From: Clostridium sp. DSM 17811
GTDB taxonomy: Bacteria > Bacillota > Clostridia > Clostridiales > Clostridiaceae
DNA length: 64,000 bases
Assembly (NCBI RefSeq): GCF_018861905.1
Contig: NZ_JAHLDU010000001.1
Location: forward strand, 372,001-436,000
Direction of reading: 5' to 3'
Shown: positions 27,151 through 35,428 of the stretch, piece by piece
How the letters are laid out: every line of letters starts with the position of its first letter
Position numbering within the stretch: the first letter of the stretch is position 1
Position numbers and translations under genes: made by a program
Notes under the pieces: generated by a model
The model's database searches: none
What the model was told of the DNA's origin: nothing
What the model saw: only the letters and a program-made list of their open reading frames with translations

Positions 27151-28074
27151 TTATTTTATTTGCTCAATATTAGCTAATTCTTTTAATGCTGCTATATTTG
27201 TTTTTTTATATTCCATAGCAATATCCATTAAATAATTTCCATATCCAGTTTTTAAAAGCGGTTTTGCTAGCGCTTTTAGTTTTTTCATAGTTATCCACCC
27301 TTTTCTATAAGAAATTTCTTCTAGGCAAGATATATATGTTCCTTGAGTACTCTGAACTGCTTCTACAAAGTTTGAAGCCTTAAGCATTGAGGCATGTGTT
27401 CCTGTATCAAGCCAAGCAAGGCCTCTTCCAAGTAAGTTTACCTTAAGCTTTTGCTCATCCATATACATTCTATTTAAATCGGTAATTTCAAGTTCTCCTC
27501 GCACCGATGGTTTTAATCTTTTAACTTTTTCTACAACTGTGTTATCATAAAAATATAGTCCCGGAATAGCATATTTAGATTTGGGATTTTCAGGTTTCTC
27601 TTCAAGCGAAAGTACATTTCCCTCTTCATCAAACTCAACAACTCCAAATGAAGTTGGATCATTAACATAATATCCAAAAATGATAGCACCCTCCTCAAGA
27701 ATCGCTGCCTTATTAAGACTTTGAGAAAAACTTTGTCCCCAGAATATATTATCCCCGAGAATCATAGCTACTTTATCATCACCAATAAACTCTTCTCCGA
27801 TTATAAATGCTTCGGCGAGTCCATTAGGTTCTTCCTGAACTGCATACTCTATTTTAAGACCCAATTTACTGCCATCATTAAATAACTCCTTAAAACCAGG
27901 TAAATCCCTTGGCGTTGAAATTATAAGTATTTCTCTTATCCCAGCAAGCATTAAAACAGATAATGGATAATAAATCATTGGTTTATCATATATCGGCACC
28001 ATTTGTTTTGATACTGCTTGTGTAACAGGGTAAAGCCTTGTACCTGATCCCCCAGCTAATATAATGCCTTTCAT
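27151..28074 (-). CDS. rfbA: Glucose-1-phosphate thymidylyltransferase
   Basis: This 307-residue nucleotidyltransferase makes dTDP-glucose, the first step of the rhamnose pathway. It starts [18 protein letters not shown] with the signature pyrophosphorylase loop, and has [26 protein letters not shown]-type substrate block ([11 protein letters not shown]), EKPENPKS and [11 protein letters not shown]. The tail is a little longer than in many RfbA proteins. GGAGG precedes the ATG. A hairpin upstream (28125-28156) may reduce readthrough from the priming transferase. Confidence 0.96.
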   Translation of the reverse strand: MKGIILAGGSGTRLYPVTQAVSKQMVPIYDKPMIYYPLSVLMLAGIREILIISTPRDLPGFKELFNDGSKLGLKIEYAVQEEPNGLAEAFIIGEEFIGDDKVAMILGDNIFWGQSFSQSLNKAAILEEGAIIFGYYVNDPTSFGVVEFDEEGNVLSLEEKPENPKSKYAIPGLYFYDNTVVEKVKRLKPSVRGELEITDLNRMYMDEQKLKVNLLGRGLAWLDTGTHASMLKASNFVEAVQSTQGTYISCLEEISYRKGWITMKKLKALAKPLLKTGYGNYLMDIAMEYKKTNIAALKELANIEQIK

Positions 28075-28124
28075 AATTATATTTCCTCCTCTTATAATTT
28101 ATTAAGTTCAAAAACATTCCTTAA

Positions 28125-28156
28125 TTTTAAAAACTCTAAACTTGCAATTTAGAGTT
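28125..28156 (-). terminator. Intra-operon hairpin between priming transferase and rfbA
   Basis: A 9-bp stem (28132-28140 with 28148-28156) lies after the transferase stop and is followed on the minus strand by TTTAAAATT. It could separate galU and the transferase from the rest of the EPS operon, at least partly. Confidence 0.55.
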
Positions 28157-28160
28157 AACC

Positions 28161-28829
28161 TTATCTTGCACCCTCATCTCCAAACAAAACCCCTACTGTC
28201 TTAAATATAAGGGTTATATCTATCCATGTATTTCTTTCTTCTATGTATTCAACATCCATTTCCATCCACTCTTCAAAACTAACATCACTTCTACCTCTAA
28301 CCTGCCAATAGCAAGTTAAGCCTGGTTTTGCAACTAATCTTCTTTTTTGAAAAGATGTAAACTGTACTACTTCCTTAGGCAAACTTGGTCTTGGTCCAAC
28401 CAATGACATTTCCCCTTTTAATATATTAAAAAGTTGTGGAAGTTCATCTATACTTGTTTTACGTACAAACTTCCCAACCTTGGTTATTCTAGGATCATCT
28501 TTCATCTTAAACATAGGTCCTGACATCTCGTTCTCTTTTTTAAGTTTCCCTAAAAGACATTCTGCATCAGAGCACATAGACCTAAATTTATACATCATAA
28601 ATTTTTTCCCATCTCGCCCAACTCTACTTTGAGCGAAAAATACAGGCCCCTTTGAATCAATCTTAATCCATATAGCAACAATAATCATCACCGGACTTAT
28701 TAATATAACTCCGCTTAAAGATCCAATAACGTCAATTATTCTTTTTATTATAAAATATCCTAGGCTTTTCTTGTATTCGCAAGTTTCATCTACCTCTGTA
28801 ACTTCTGAACTTCTTTGTGGTTGTTGCAT
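28161..28829 (-). CDS. Priming sugar-phosphate transferase (WcaJ/EpsL class)
   Basis: This 222-residue bacterial sugar transferase (PF02397 type) has a single N-terminal membrane segment (about 35-58, IGSLSGVILISPVMIIVAIWI). The catalytic domain follows: GKKFMMYKFRSM, KDDPRITKVGKFVRKTSIDELPQLFNIL in two blocks, MSLVGPRP and KPGLTCYWQV. It attaches the first sugar phosphate to undecaprenyl phosphate, starting the repeat unit. It lacks the extra N-terminal helices of full-length WbaP/WcaJ, as is common in Gram-positive EPS loci. GGGGG precedes the ATG. Confidence 0.93.
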   Translation of the reverse strand: MQQPQRSSEVTEVDETCEYKKSLGYFIIKRIIDVIGSLSGVILISPVMIIVAIWIKIDSKGPVFFAQSRVGRDGKKFMMYKFRSMCSDAECLLGKLKKENEMSGPMFKMKDDPRITKVGKFVRKTSIDELPQLFNILKGEMSLVGPRPSLPKEVVQFTSFQKRRLVAKPGLTCYWQVRGRSDVSFEEWMEMDVEYIEERNTWIDITLIFKTVGVLFGDEGAR

Positions 28830-28896
28830 CTATTCATCCCCCTTTTTATAGAATATTAAACTTTCCATAACGTACCCGATTTAGTATTGCTATTAC

Positions 28897-29808
28897 TTAT
28901 GACTTTTCACTCATTACTTCTTCATACAAAGCATTAAATTTATCATTGTCTTTTAAACTCTGAAGATATCTCATAAAGGGAACTTTTAAAGCATCTCTTT
29001 TTAAAGCGAATTCAACTGTAGCTTCTAGAAAACCTAATTTATCTCCCACATCATATCTACGTCCTTCAAATATGTATGCATACATATCTTGCTTAGATAT
29101 TAATGTCTTTAAAGCATCCGTTAACTGAATTTCTCCGCCCTTGCCAGGTAATGTATTATCTAATATATCAAATATTTCAGGAGTGATTATGTATCTGCCA
29201 AGTATAGCTACATTAGATGGCGCAACATCTACTCCAGGCTTTTCAACAAGATTATTTACTTTGTATACTCTATCATTAATTTGAACTCCATCAACTATTC
29301 CATATTTATCAACATTTTCTTTAGCCACTTCTTGAACTCCAACAATTGTTGCTTCTTTTTCTTCAAAACAATCCATAAGCTGTTTTAAACACGGAGTTTT
29401 AGCATCAACTATATCATCACCAAGCATTACAGCAAAAGGTTCATTGCCTACAAAAGCTCTTGCACAATTTATAGCATGTCCAAGTCCTTTTGGCTCTTTT
29501 TGTCTTATAAAATGTATATCCACCAAATTCGATATCTCCCTAACCTGTTTAAGAAGGCCATCTTTATGTTTATTTTCAAGCTCCAGCTCTAGTTCTACCG
29601 ATTTATCAAAGTGATCCTCAATAGACTTTTTATTTCTTCCTGTAATAATTAATATTTCTTCTATTCCTGACGCAACTGCTTCCTCAATAATATATTGCAT
29701 TGTAGGCTTGTCAACTATAGGTAACATTTCTTTAGGTAATGCCTTCGTTGCTGGCAAAAACCTTGTTCCTAGTCCTGCTGCTGGTATAATAGCTTTTCTT
29801 ACTTTCAT
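28897..29808 (-). CDS. galU: UTP-glucose-1-phosphate uridylyltransferase
   Basis: This 303-residue enzyme makes UDP-glucose for EPS and other glycans. Landmarks are RKAIIPAAGLGTRFLPATKALPKEMLPIVDKP (in pieces), FIRQKEPKGLGHAI, MLGDDIVD, VEKPGVDVAPSNVAI and GRRYDVGDKLGFLEA. It is the first gene of the minus-strand EPS unit, with a roughly 300-base AT-rich leader. AAGGAG precedes the ATG. Confidence 0.96.
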   Translation of the reverse strand: MKVRKAIIPAAGLGTRFLPATKALPKEMLPIVDKPTMQYIIEEAVASGIEEILIITGRNKKSIEDHFDKSVELELELENKHKDGLLKQVREISNLVDIHFIRQKEPKGLGHAINCARAFVGNEPFAVMLGDDIVDAKTPCLKQLMDCFEEKEATIVGVQEVAKENVDKYGIVDGVQINDRVYKVNNLVEKPGVDVAPSNVAILGRYIITPEIFDILDNTLPGKGGEIQLTDALKTLISKQDMYAYIFEGRRYDVGDKLGFLEATVEFALKRDALKVPFMRYLQSLKDNDKFNALYEEVMSEKS

Positions 29809-30449
29809 TTAAATTTCTCCTTTGTTTTATAAATTATTTTGTAAGCATACTTATATTTTTCCTTAATTATTTACATTTTTAAAACCATTTTCAATTTTTA
29901 TACTTAATTTAATAAAATGTAATTTTATCTCAATTCGTTTTTGAAAATACAAATCCTTCCAAAATATAAACATGACCAATTTACCCTTATACACTTATCA
30001 AATTAATGTTATATTACATTATATTTTCTATATCTTATACGTGATAATCGATGGTAATCATATATATTTACCTCTGTAATTAATAATTCAATCAAATAAA
30101 AAATTGTCTTAATCACTGAATTGATTATACCATAATACTACAAAATGTGTGTTAATTTTTTATTAAGTTTGTGAACATTCGACATAAATCTTTCTTTTTA
30201 TTTAGTCTCAAATATGCATTTTCCCATATATATCATTTTAACTCAAATTAATGCAATAAATCGAGTTAATAATATTTACACCTTAAGACCACACTGGCAT
30301 GTTCTAAGTATTCTGTTCCCATGATGAACATCTCATTTTCACAAAAAAAATCAGAAGCATTTCTACTTCTGATTTTGATTTTGATCATTTTTCTTTACCA
30401 CTCATATAATAAGTATTAAATTTCCAGTTGATATTGTAAACAAAATAAT
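29809..30449. other. Noncoding region upstream of the EPS operon
   Basis: About 640 very AT-rich bases without a gene. On the minus strand a TATAAT box (30124-30129) is a candidate -10 element for the galU-led operon, which would give a leader of roughly 300 bases. I saw no recognisable riboswitch in that leader. The terminator of the YihY-like gene lies at 30342-30376. Confidence 0.5.
30342..30376 (-). terminator. Terminator of the YihY-like gene
   Basis: An 11-bp stem (30347-30357 with 30366-30376) is followed on the minus strand by a run of eight T. Canonical intrinsic terminator. Confidence 0.85.
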
Positions 30450-31286
30450 TTAATACTTCTTACACTTAGGTTTTTGTTTACCCTCTTTTTCAAATGCTAA
30501 CAGCGCATTAACTTCTCCACCCAATAATATTATTATAGAAGTTATATAAAGCCATAACATAAGCACTATAACTGCCCCTATTCCACCATATAGGATAGAG
30601 TAATTATTGAAATTATTTACATAATATGCGAAACCTAAAGAAGCCGCCAGCCAACACAAAGTACTTATTACAGCCCCAGGAATTACCTCTTTCCAGGTCA
30701 ACCTTCTGCAAGGGGTAAAATGATATAAAGCTGCAAAGGTAATTCCCATTCCGCCTACAGACACTAGATATCTTATGATATCCCAATTTAATATAAAATC
30801 ACTTGATAGATTTAAACTATGTGCAATAGTTCTTCCTATCATTTGTCCAAATACCACCAATGCTACTGACGCAACAATTGCAAAAGCAAGGCTTACCATA
30901 AATAATACAGATATAGCTATAGTCTTCCAATAAGGTCTTGTTTCTTCCTCATCATAAGCTTTATTTAGCCCCTTAATTATAGCCCTAAATCCACTAGACC
31001 CTGACCAAACTATACCTACTATACTTAATGACACTAAATGACCATTAGTTGAACTCGACGCATTTTTAATAGTAGTGTAAATTAAATTAACAGTACTCTC
31101 TGGCATTATTTGCTGTACATATATAAGAATATCTGTGCTTTTTAAATCACTATAACTAATCATTGTAAGAAGCAGCAATAAAAAAGGAAAAAATGATAAA
31201 AGTAAATCATAAGCAAGCTGACCTGCCAAAGCAGTAATATCATCATCTATAATTCTACAGAAAAGTTCTTTTAATTTTTTAAACAT
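30450..31286 (-). CDS. YihY/BrkB-family inner-membrane protein
   Basis: This 278-residue protein has six hydrophobic helices and the family landmarks DDDITALAGQLAYDLLLSFFPF, SSSGFRAIIKGLNKAYDEEETRPYW (GSSGFRAI form) and LLGGEVNAL near the end. Family members were once called ribonuclease BN in error; the actual function is unknown. The start is set at the ATG at 31286, with GGAAGGGG upstream. The longer frame from 31307 begins inside that site. A half copy of the dispersed repeat B lies immediately upstream. Confidence 0.9.
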   Translation of the reverse strand: MFKKLKELFCRIIDDDITALAGQLAYDLLLSFFPFLLLLLTMISYSDLKSTDILIYVQQIMPESTVNLIYTTIKNASSSTNGHLVSLSIVGIVWSGSSGFRAIIKGLNKAYDEEETRPYWKTIAISVLFMVSLAFAIVASVALVVFGQMIGRTIAHSLNLSSDFILNWDIIRYLVSVGGMGITFAALYHFTPCRRLTWKEVIPGAVISTLCWLAASLGFAYYVNNFNNYSILYGGIGAVIVLMLWLYITSIIILLGGEVNALLAFEKEGKQKPKCKKY

Positions 31287-31307
31287 ATAACACCCCTTCC
31301 TAGGCAT

Positions 31308-31390
31308 CTTACGGGAATTTTACATCACATAAACTAAGGTTGTTTAAAACTAATTATATACTATCTGTCACCATCCTAGATACTTTCACC
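31308..31390 (+). repeat. Half copy of dispersed element B (right arm)
   Basis: Bases from CTTACGGGAATTTTACAT through ACTTTCACC match the right arm of the full element at 37193-37411 with many short identical blocks (AATTTTACAT, CATAAACTAAG, TATATACTATCT, TTTCACC). The left arm and core are absent here. Confidence 0.65.
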
Positions 31391-31544
31391 TTCACTGTTT
31401 ATAAATTATGTATATGGGAATCTTCATATTTCAAGTTCATTTGTAAATCAAATAGGATATTTAGATACCCACTCTGATATAATATGTATTATAGAGATAT
31501 ATTATTAGTAAAGATGTTTTAACCGATAAAAATGGGGGTATAAT

Positions 31545-32333
31545 ATGAAATTAGCACTAGCTCAATTAGATATTGCCTTTGAAGATAAGTCTACCAATAA
31601 AGAAACGTCAAAGCAATTTATAAAACAGGCAGCTTCTGAAAATGTGGATATGATTTTCTTCCCAGAAATGACTTTAACAGGTTTTTCTATGAATCCTTCT
31701 TATATAGGAGAGGATAATAATGAAACTATTGAATTTTTCAAGGAAATGAGTACTAAACACAACCTTTCTATAGGTTTCGGATATGTCGAAGGCACATCAC
31801 ACTCCAAAAATAAATACAAAGTAGTGGCACCTCAAGGCAATGAACTTGTGGATTACGCTAAAATCCATCCCTTCTCTTATGGAAATGAACCTGAATTTTA
31901 TGAAAGTGGAAATGAAATAAAGCATTTTAATGCTTTTAATTTCAATATAACCCCTTTCATATGCTACGATTTACGATTTCCAGAAATATTTCAGCTAGCC
32001 TCAAAAGCAGCTACCTTAATTACTATTGCAGCTAACTGGCCTATAGGTCGTCGAGAACATTGGATTACTTTGCTAAAAGCAAGAGCCATAGAAAATCAAT
32101 GTTACATTGCTGGGATAAACCGAGTTGGTGAAAGTAATGGATTAACCTACAGTGGTGATTCTATGATTGTAGATCCACTAGGAAACATAATAGGTAGCTT
32201 ATATACTGAGGAAGGCTTAGTTATAGCTGATATCAATCAAGATGATGTAATCGCAGTTCGAGAAAAATTCAGATTTAAAGATGATAGAAAAGAAATACTG
32301 TATTATAGCATGTATTCATCTCCCTCAAGATAA
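31545..32333 (+). CDS. Carbon-nitrogen hydrolase (nitrilase/omega-amidase family)
   Basis: This 262-residue amidase has the catalytic triad of the family: Glu in FFPEMTLTGFS, Lys in YAKIHPFSYGNEPEFY and Cys in PFICYDLRFPEIF. The spacing resembles YafV/Nit2-like omega-amidases, which hydrolyse alpha-ketoglutaramate-type metabolites. The exact substrate is not determined. GGGGG precedes the ATG. The gene is alone on the plus strand and is followed by a terminator at 32514. Half copies of repeat B flank it on both sides. Confidence 0.9.
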   Translation: MKLALAQLDIAFEDKSTNKETSKQFIKQAASENVDMIFFPEMTLTGFSMNPSYIGEDNNETIEFFKEMSTKHNLSIGFGYVEGTSHSKNKYKVVAPQGNELVDYAKIHPFSYGNEPEFYESGNEIKHFNAFNFNITPFICYDLRFPEIFQLASKAATLITIAANWPIGRREHWITLLKARAIENQCYIAGINRVGESNGLTYSGDSMIVDPLGNIIGSLYTEEGLVIADINQDDVIAVREKFRFKDDRKEILYYSMYSSPSR

Positions 32334-32344
32334 CTAACGCATAA

Positions 32345-32398
32345 AGTTTCGGCATATAGGTCGTTTGAATAGTCGATATTTCATTAACAGACTCTAAG
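32345..32398 (+). repeat. Half copy of dispersed element B (left arm)
   Basis: GTTTCGGCATATAGG through TTAACAGACTCTAAG resembles the left arm of the 37193-37411 element (CTTTAGTATCTAGG ... TTAACAGAATCTAAG). The similarity is partial and I give it moderate weight. Confidence 0.5.
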
Positions 32399-32513
32399 GA
32401 GAATAGTCACATTTTTTAGCACAAAAAACTTGTCATAAATTAACACTTAGAATTGAGATTAATGAAACCTCACAGCTACGCCAAAGTTTGAATTTTCAGA
32501 ATCTTGTAGGATC

Positions 32514-32551
32514 AAAATAACAAATTTCTTAATGAAATTTGTTATTTTTAG
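32514..32551 (+). terminator. Terminator after the nitrilase-family gene
   Basis: A perfect 15-bp stem (32514-32528 with 32534-32548), AT-rich, with the U-tract included in the right arm and continuing TTAGTTTTAATTT. Confidence 0.75.
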
Positions 32552-32600
32552 TTTTAATTTAATACACAGTGGAGAAAATTTTCTGTTACTATTTTAATAT

Positions 32601-32765
32601 ATTTTCAGATAATTAAATATTTATCCACAAAATCAAGAAAGTTATCCTCTTTTAGTGGATAACTTTATATGTTTCTTCAATAAATAAACCATATTATGAT
32701 AATAATACAATATTTATGAAATTATATTCAATTTTATAGAAAAGTTATCCACAGACTTAAATCTA
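32601..32765 (+). repeat. DnaA-box module, copy 1
   Basis: The module begins ATTTTCAGATAATTAAA. It has TTATCCACA at 32621-32629, a 10-bp hairpin (32638-32647 with 32657-32666) whose arms contain TTATCC / GGATAA, and TTATCCACA again at 32745-32753, followed by GACTTAAAT. TTATCCACA is the consensus high-affinity DnaA box. The second module at 33078 has the same elements at the same offsets. No gene is present here. Confidence 0.7.
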
Positions 32766-33077
32766 TCTTACTAAACTTAATTCTGTAATATTTTTCTTCT
32801 TTTCATTCATTATTACTTTAAGACTCACTTTTATTTTATAATATACAGTAATTCAAATAATCCTATATTACGATGTCGCAACTCATTATAACCTCAAAAC
32901 ATTAAAAGTTCAAGGTGAAATTGCAAAAAATTTAACATACTTATAACATCGCAGCTTTCTGTAAATTTTTGTCTTTTTTTACACTAATACCTCCATAAAA
33001 AATTAATTAAATTACAATAATTATTAAAAACTATCTAGTTATGAAATAGTTCAAAAAAATAGTTTCTATGAAAATTA
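32766..33077. other. AT-rich spacer between the two DnaA-box modules
   Basis: About 310 bases without a convincing ORF, hairpin or promoter. It is rich in T and A tracts. I see nothing specific in it. Confidence 0.5.
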
Positions 33078-33245
33078 ATTTTCAGATAATTAAAAATTCA
33101 TCCACAATTCAAACAAAGTTATCCACCGAATGAGGATAACTTTGTCTAATAACATGTTCATAAACCCATTAACTTCTATAACAAACAATTTTTATTATAT
33201 TTAGTTTAATTATAAGGGTTAGTTATCCACATACTTAAATTTACA
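33078..33245 (+). repeat. DnaA-box module, copy 2
   Basis: This has the same order and spacing as copy 1. TCATCCACA lies at 33098-33106 (offset 20 in both), a perfect 12-bp hairpin at 33113-33124 with 33134-33145 contains TTATCCACC, and TTATCCACA lies at 33223-33231 (offset 145 versus 144) followed by TACTTAAAT. The segments between these sites have diverged more than the sites themselves. Confidence 0.7.
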
Positions 33246-33391
33246 TTTTCAAAAAAACTATTATAAAGAATTAGATTGACACTAAAAAAAATAAGATATA
33301 TAATAATCCTAGAAAATCAATTGTATACAAGTTAATTGAATAAAATATATTTCAAAAAATAATAAAGTAATTAATCCAAAGGAGTCTTAAG

Positions 33392-34290
33392 ATGAGTCAA
33401 AGATATGATATTGCAATAGTCGGTACTGGGCCTGCAGGATTATCAGCAGCATTAAATGCAAAAATAAGAAATAAAAATTTTATTATTTTTGGTAATAATG
33501 AGTTAAGTAATAAGTTAGTAAAGGCTGAGAAAGTTAATAATTATTTAGGATTTTACGGAAAGAGTGGCTCTGAGATTAGAGATGAGTTTAAATCCCACCT
33601 AAAAGCAATGGATATAACTATTACTGAAGAGAAAATAAATAACATATATTCCATGGGTAATTATTTTGCATTAATGGTAAATGAAAAAATATATGAAGCA
33701 ACTTCAATAATATTGGCTACAGGAGTTAGTTTTGGGAAACCCTTTAAAGGTGAAGAAAAGTTTTTAGGTAGAGGCGTTGGTTATTGTGCAACTTGTGATG
33801 CTCCACTATATAAAAATAAAATTGTTACAATAATAGCTTATGATAAAAAGGAAGAAGATGAAGTTAACTTCATCGCTACAGTTGCATCTAAAGTTTATTA
33901 TCTTCCAATGTATAAGGAAAAAGCTGACGTAGTCTCATCCATAGAAATTATTAACGATGTTCCCCTTGAAATAATTGGCGATGAAAATGTCACTAAACTA
34001 ATACTTAAGAATGGTGAAATAATTACAGACGGCATTTTTATCTTAAGAGATAGTGTTTCACCAGGACAATTAGTGCCCGGTCTCATGATGGATAAAAACC
34101 ATGTACAAGTAGATAAAAAATGAGAACTAACTTAGATGGTTGTTTTGCCGCTGGAGATATTGTTGGTGTACCCTACCAATACATAAAATCTGCAGGTGAG
34201 GGAAATATAGCAGCATTATCTGCTGTAGCCTTCGTTGATGAACAAAAGAAAAAAACAATCTTAAATTTTAACATTAAACATGTTAATTAA
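33392..34290 (+). pseudogene. Thioredoxin-reductase-like flavoprotein, ferredoxin-dependent type, with a frameshift
   Basis: The first frame (33392-34123, 243 aa) has the FAD-binding start AIVGTGPAGLSAALNA and the redox-active GYCATCDAPLY motif. It stops at TGA just after a run of six A. One base shift at that run opens the remaining 56 codons (34120-34290), which encode the expected C-terminal FAD block TNLDGCFAAGDIVGVPYQYIKSAGEG. Together they make about 300 residues, normal for the family. The NADPH-binding GGGxSA and HRR motifs of ordinary TrxB are missing (IIAYDKKEEDEVNF, YLPMYKEKAD). This is typical of the ferredoxin-dependent thioredoxin reductases (FFTR) of clostridia. It is either a true frameshift or a sequencing slip in the A run. 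The glutathione peroxidase gene follows. Confidence 0.8.
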
Positions 34291-34318
34291 AAAAATAAAT
34301 ATAAAAGGAGAAATTAAA

Positions 34319-34849
34319 ATGATATATGATTACAAAGTAAAAACTATAGAAGGTAATGAGGTTTCAATGGAAGATTATAAAGGAAAGGTACTGTTAATAG
34401 TTAATACAGCTACAGGTTGTGGTTTTACACCACAATATGAAGGACTTCAAAACCTTTATGATAAATATGGCAAGGAAAATTTCGAAATATTAGATTTTCC
34501 AAGCAATCAATTTTTTGCGCAAGCTCCAGGAACCAATGAGGAAATTTCTAATTTTTGTGCAATAACATATGGTACAACTTTTAAAACTTTTGCTAAAATA
34601 GATGTAAATGGTGAAAATACAAATGAATTATATAAATTCCTAAAAAAAGAAGCTCCTACAGCTGCTGAGGATGCTGCATCAGAAGGTTTATATACTAAAT
34701 TATCAGGTTTAGGATTTAATACAACTAAATCTGATATCAAATGGAATTTCACAAAATTTCTTGTAGATAAAACTGGTAAAGTTATTGCTAGATTTGCTCC
34801 AACATTTGAGCCAGAGAAAATAGAAGAAAATATTAAATCTTTAATATAA
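34319..34849 (+). CDS. Glutathione-peroxidase-family peroxidase
   Basis: This 177-residue thioredoxin-fold peroxidase has the catalytic block NTATGCGFTPQYEGLQNLY with Cys as peroxidatic residue, not selenocysteine. FPSNQF sits where FPCNQF is usual, followed by FAKIDVNG and KWNFTKFLVDKTG with the catalytic Trp-Asn. It likely reduces peroxides using thioredoxin rather than glutathione, which fits the thioredoxin-reductase-like gene 28 bases upstream. I choose the ATG at 34319 because AAGGAG precedes it; the ATG at 34280 lies inside the upstream gene's end. A long perfect hairpin follows. Confidence 0.92.
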   Translation: MIYDYKVKTIEGNEVSMEDYKGKVLLIVNTATGCGFTPQYEGLQNLYDKYGKENFEILDFPSNQFFAQAPGTNEEISNFCAITYGTTFKTFAKIDVNGENTNELYKFLKKEAPTAAEDAASEGLYTKLSGLGFNTTKSDIKWNFTKFLVDKTGKVIARFAPTFEPEKIEENIKSLI

Positions 34850-34879
34850 ATTAAATAAGCTGTTTGTTTAACGAAATTT

Positions 34880-34925
34880 CAGAAGGAAAGTCTCCCACTT
34901 CTAAAAGTGGGAGACTTTCCTTCTG
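34880..34925 (+). terminator. Perfect 21-bp hairpin after the peroxidase gene
   Basis: Stem 34880-34900 pairs perfectly with 34905-34925 around a 4-base loop (CTAA). The tail AGTTCTTTAAT is only moderately T-rich. Most likely a terminator or mRNA-stabilising stem; unusually long and GC-rich for this genome. Confidence 0.65.
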
Positions 34926-34969
34926 AGTTCTTTAATATTGCAGCTCCGCAGAGGATGATTTAATTGTCA

Positions 34970-35128
34970 CTAGGTAAAAAACAATAATATAACCCCTATC
35001 ATTGTGATAACTATTAATGTATATTCTATTATAGTTACTGTTTTTGACTTTAATTTCTTGTTGAATATTGAAAGTAAAATACACCCAATTAACGAAATTG
35101 CGATTGTATATACTGGCGCAAGTTCCAT
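34970..35128 (-). CDS. Small two-helix membrane protein (52 aa), hypothetical
   Basis: The ATG at 35128 follows AGAAGGGA by 7-8 bases and the frame runs to TAG at 34970. The product has two hydrophobic helices (about 5-21 and 34-51) separated by a basic loop NKKLKSKT. No family recognised. The ribosome binding site and clean two-helix layout support a real gene, opposite in direction to the peroxidase gene. Confidence 0.5.
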   Translation of the reverse strand: MELAPVYTIAISLIGCILLSIFNKKLKSKTVTIIEYTLIVITMIGVILLFFT

Positions 35129-35322
35129 ATCAAATCCCTTCTTTCTAATTTATAATTAGGACACACAAACCTTTTGATAAACTTATGTTTTCTTCAATTA
35201 TTTTCGTATAAGGTAAATTAGTAATTATTTAAATAACTATTATGTCCATAAAAATAATTTATCTTTAATTGTTTTTGATTTTCAAAAATGAAACATATTT
35301 GCTCTCATATAAAACAATAGGA

Positions 35323-35361
35323 ACAAAGGTACTATCCATATGAATAGTACCTTTGTTTTTA
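35323..35361. terminator. Hairpin terminator between small ORF and AICAR formyltransferase
   Basis: A 13-bp perfect stem (35323-35335 with 35344-35356) is followed by TTTTATATA on the plus strand and a weaker TTCCTATTGTTTTAT on the minus strand. The neighbouring gene end (35429) is on the minus strand, so it may act in both directions. The rest of 35129-35428 holds no gene. Confidence 0.65.
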
Positions 35362-35428
35362 TATACTTATAAATTGTTTTCCTGATGATAATACCTTCAG
35401 CTTAGTATCTAAAGTATTTATTGGTTTT

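Noticed and set aside
32601-33245. Chromosomal origin of replication (oriC)
   Set aside because: DnaA-box-like sites are present but dnaA, dnaN, recF or gyrase genes are not nearby; a secondary DnaA-binding locus is the more modest reading.
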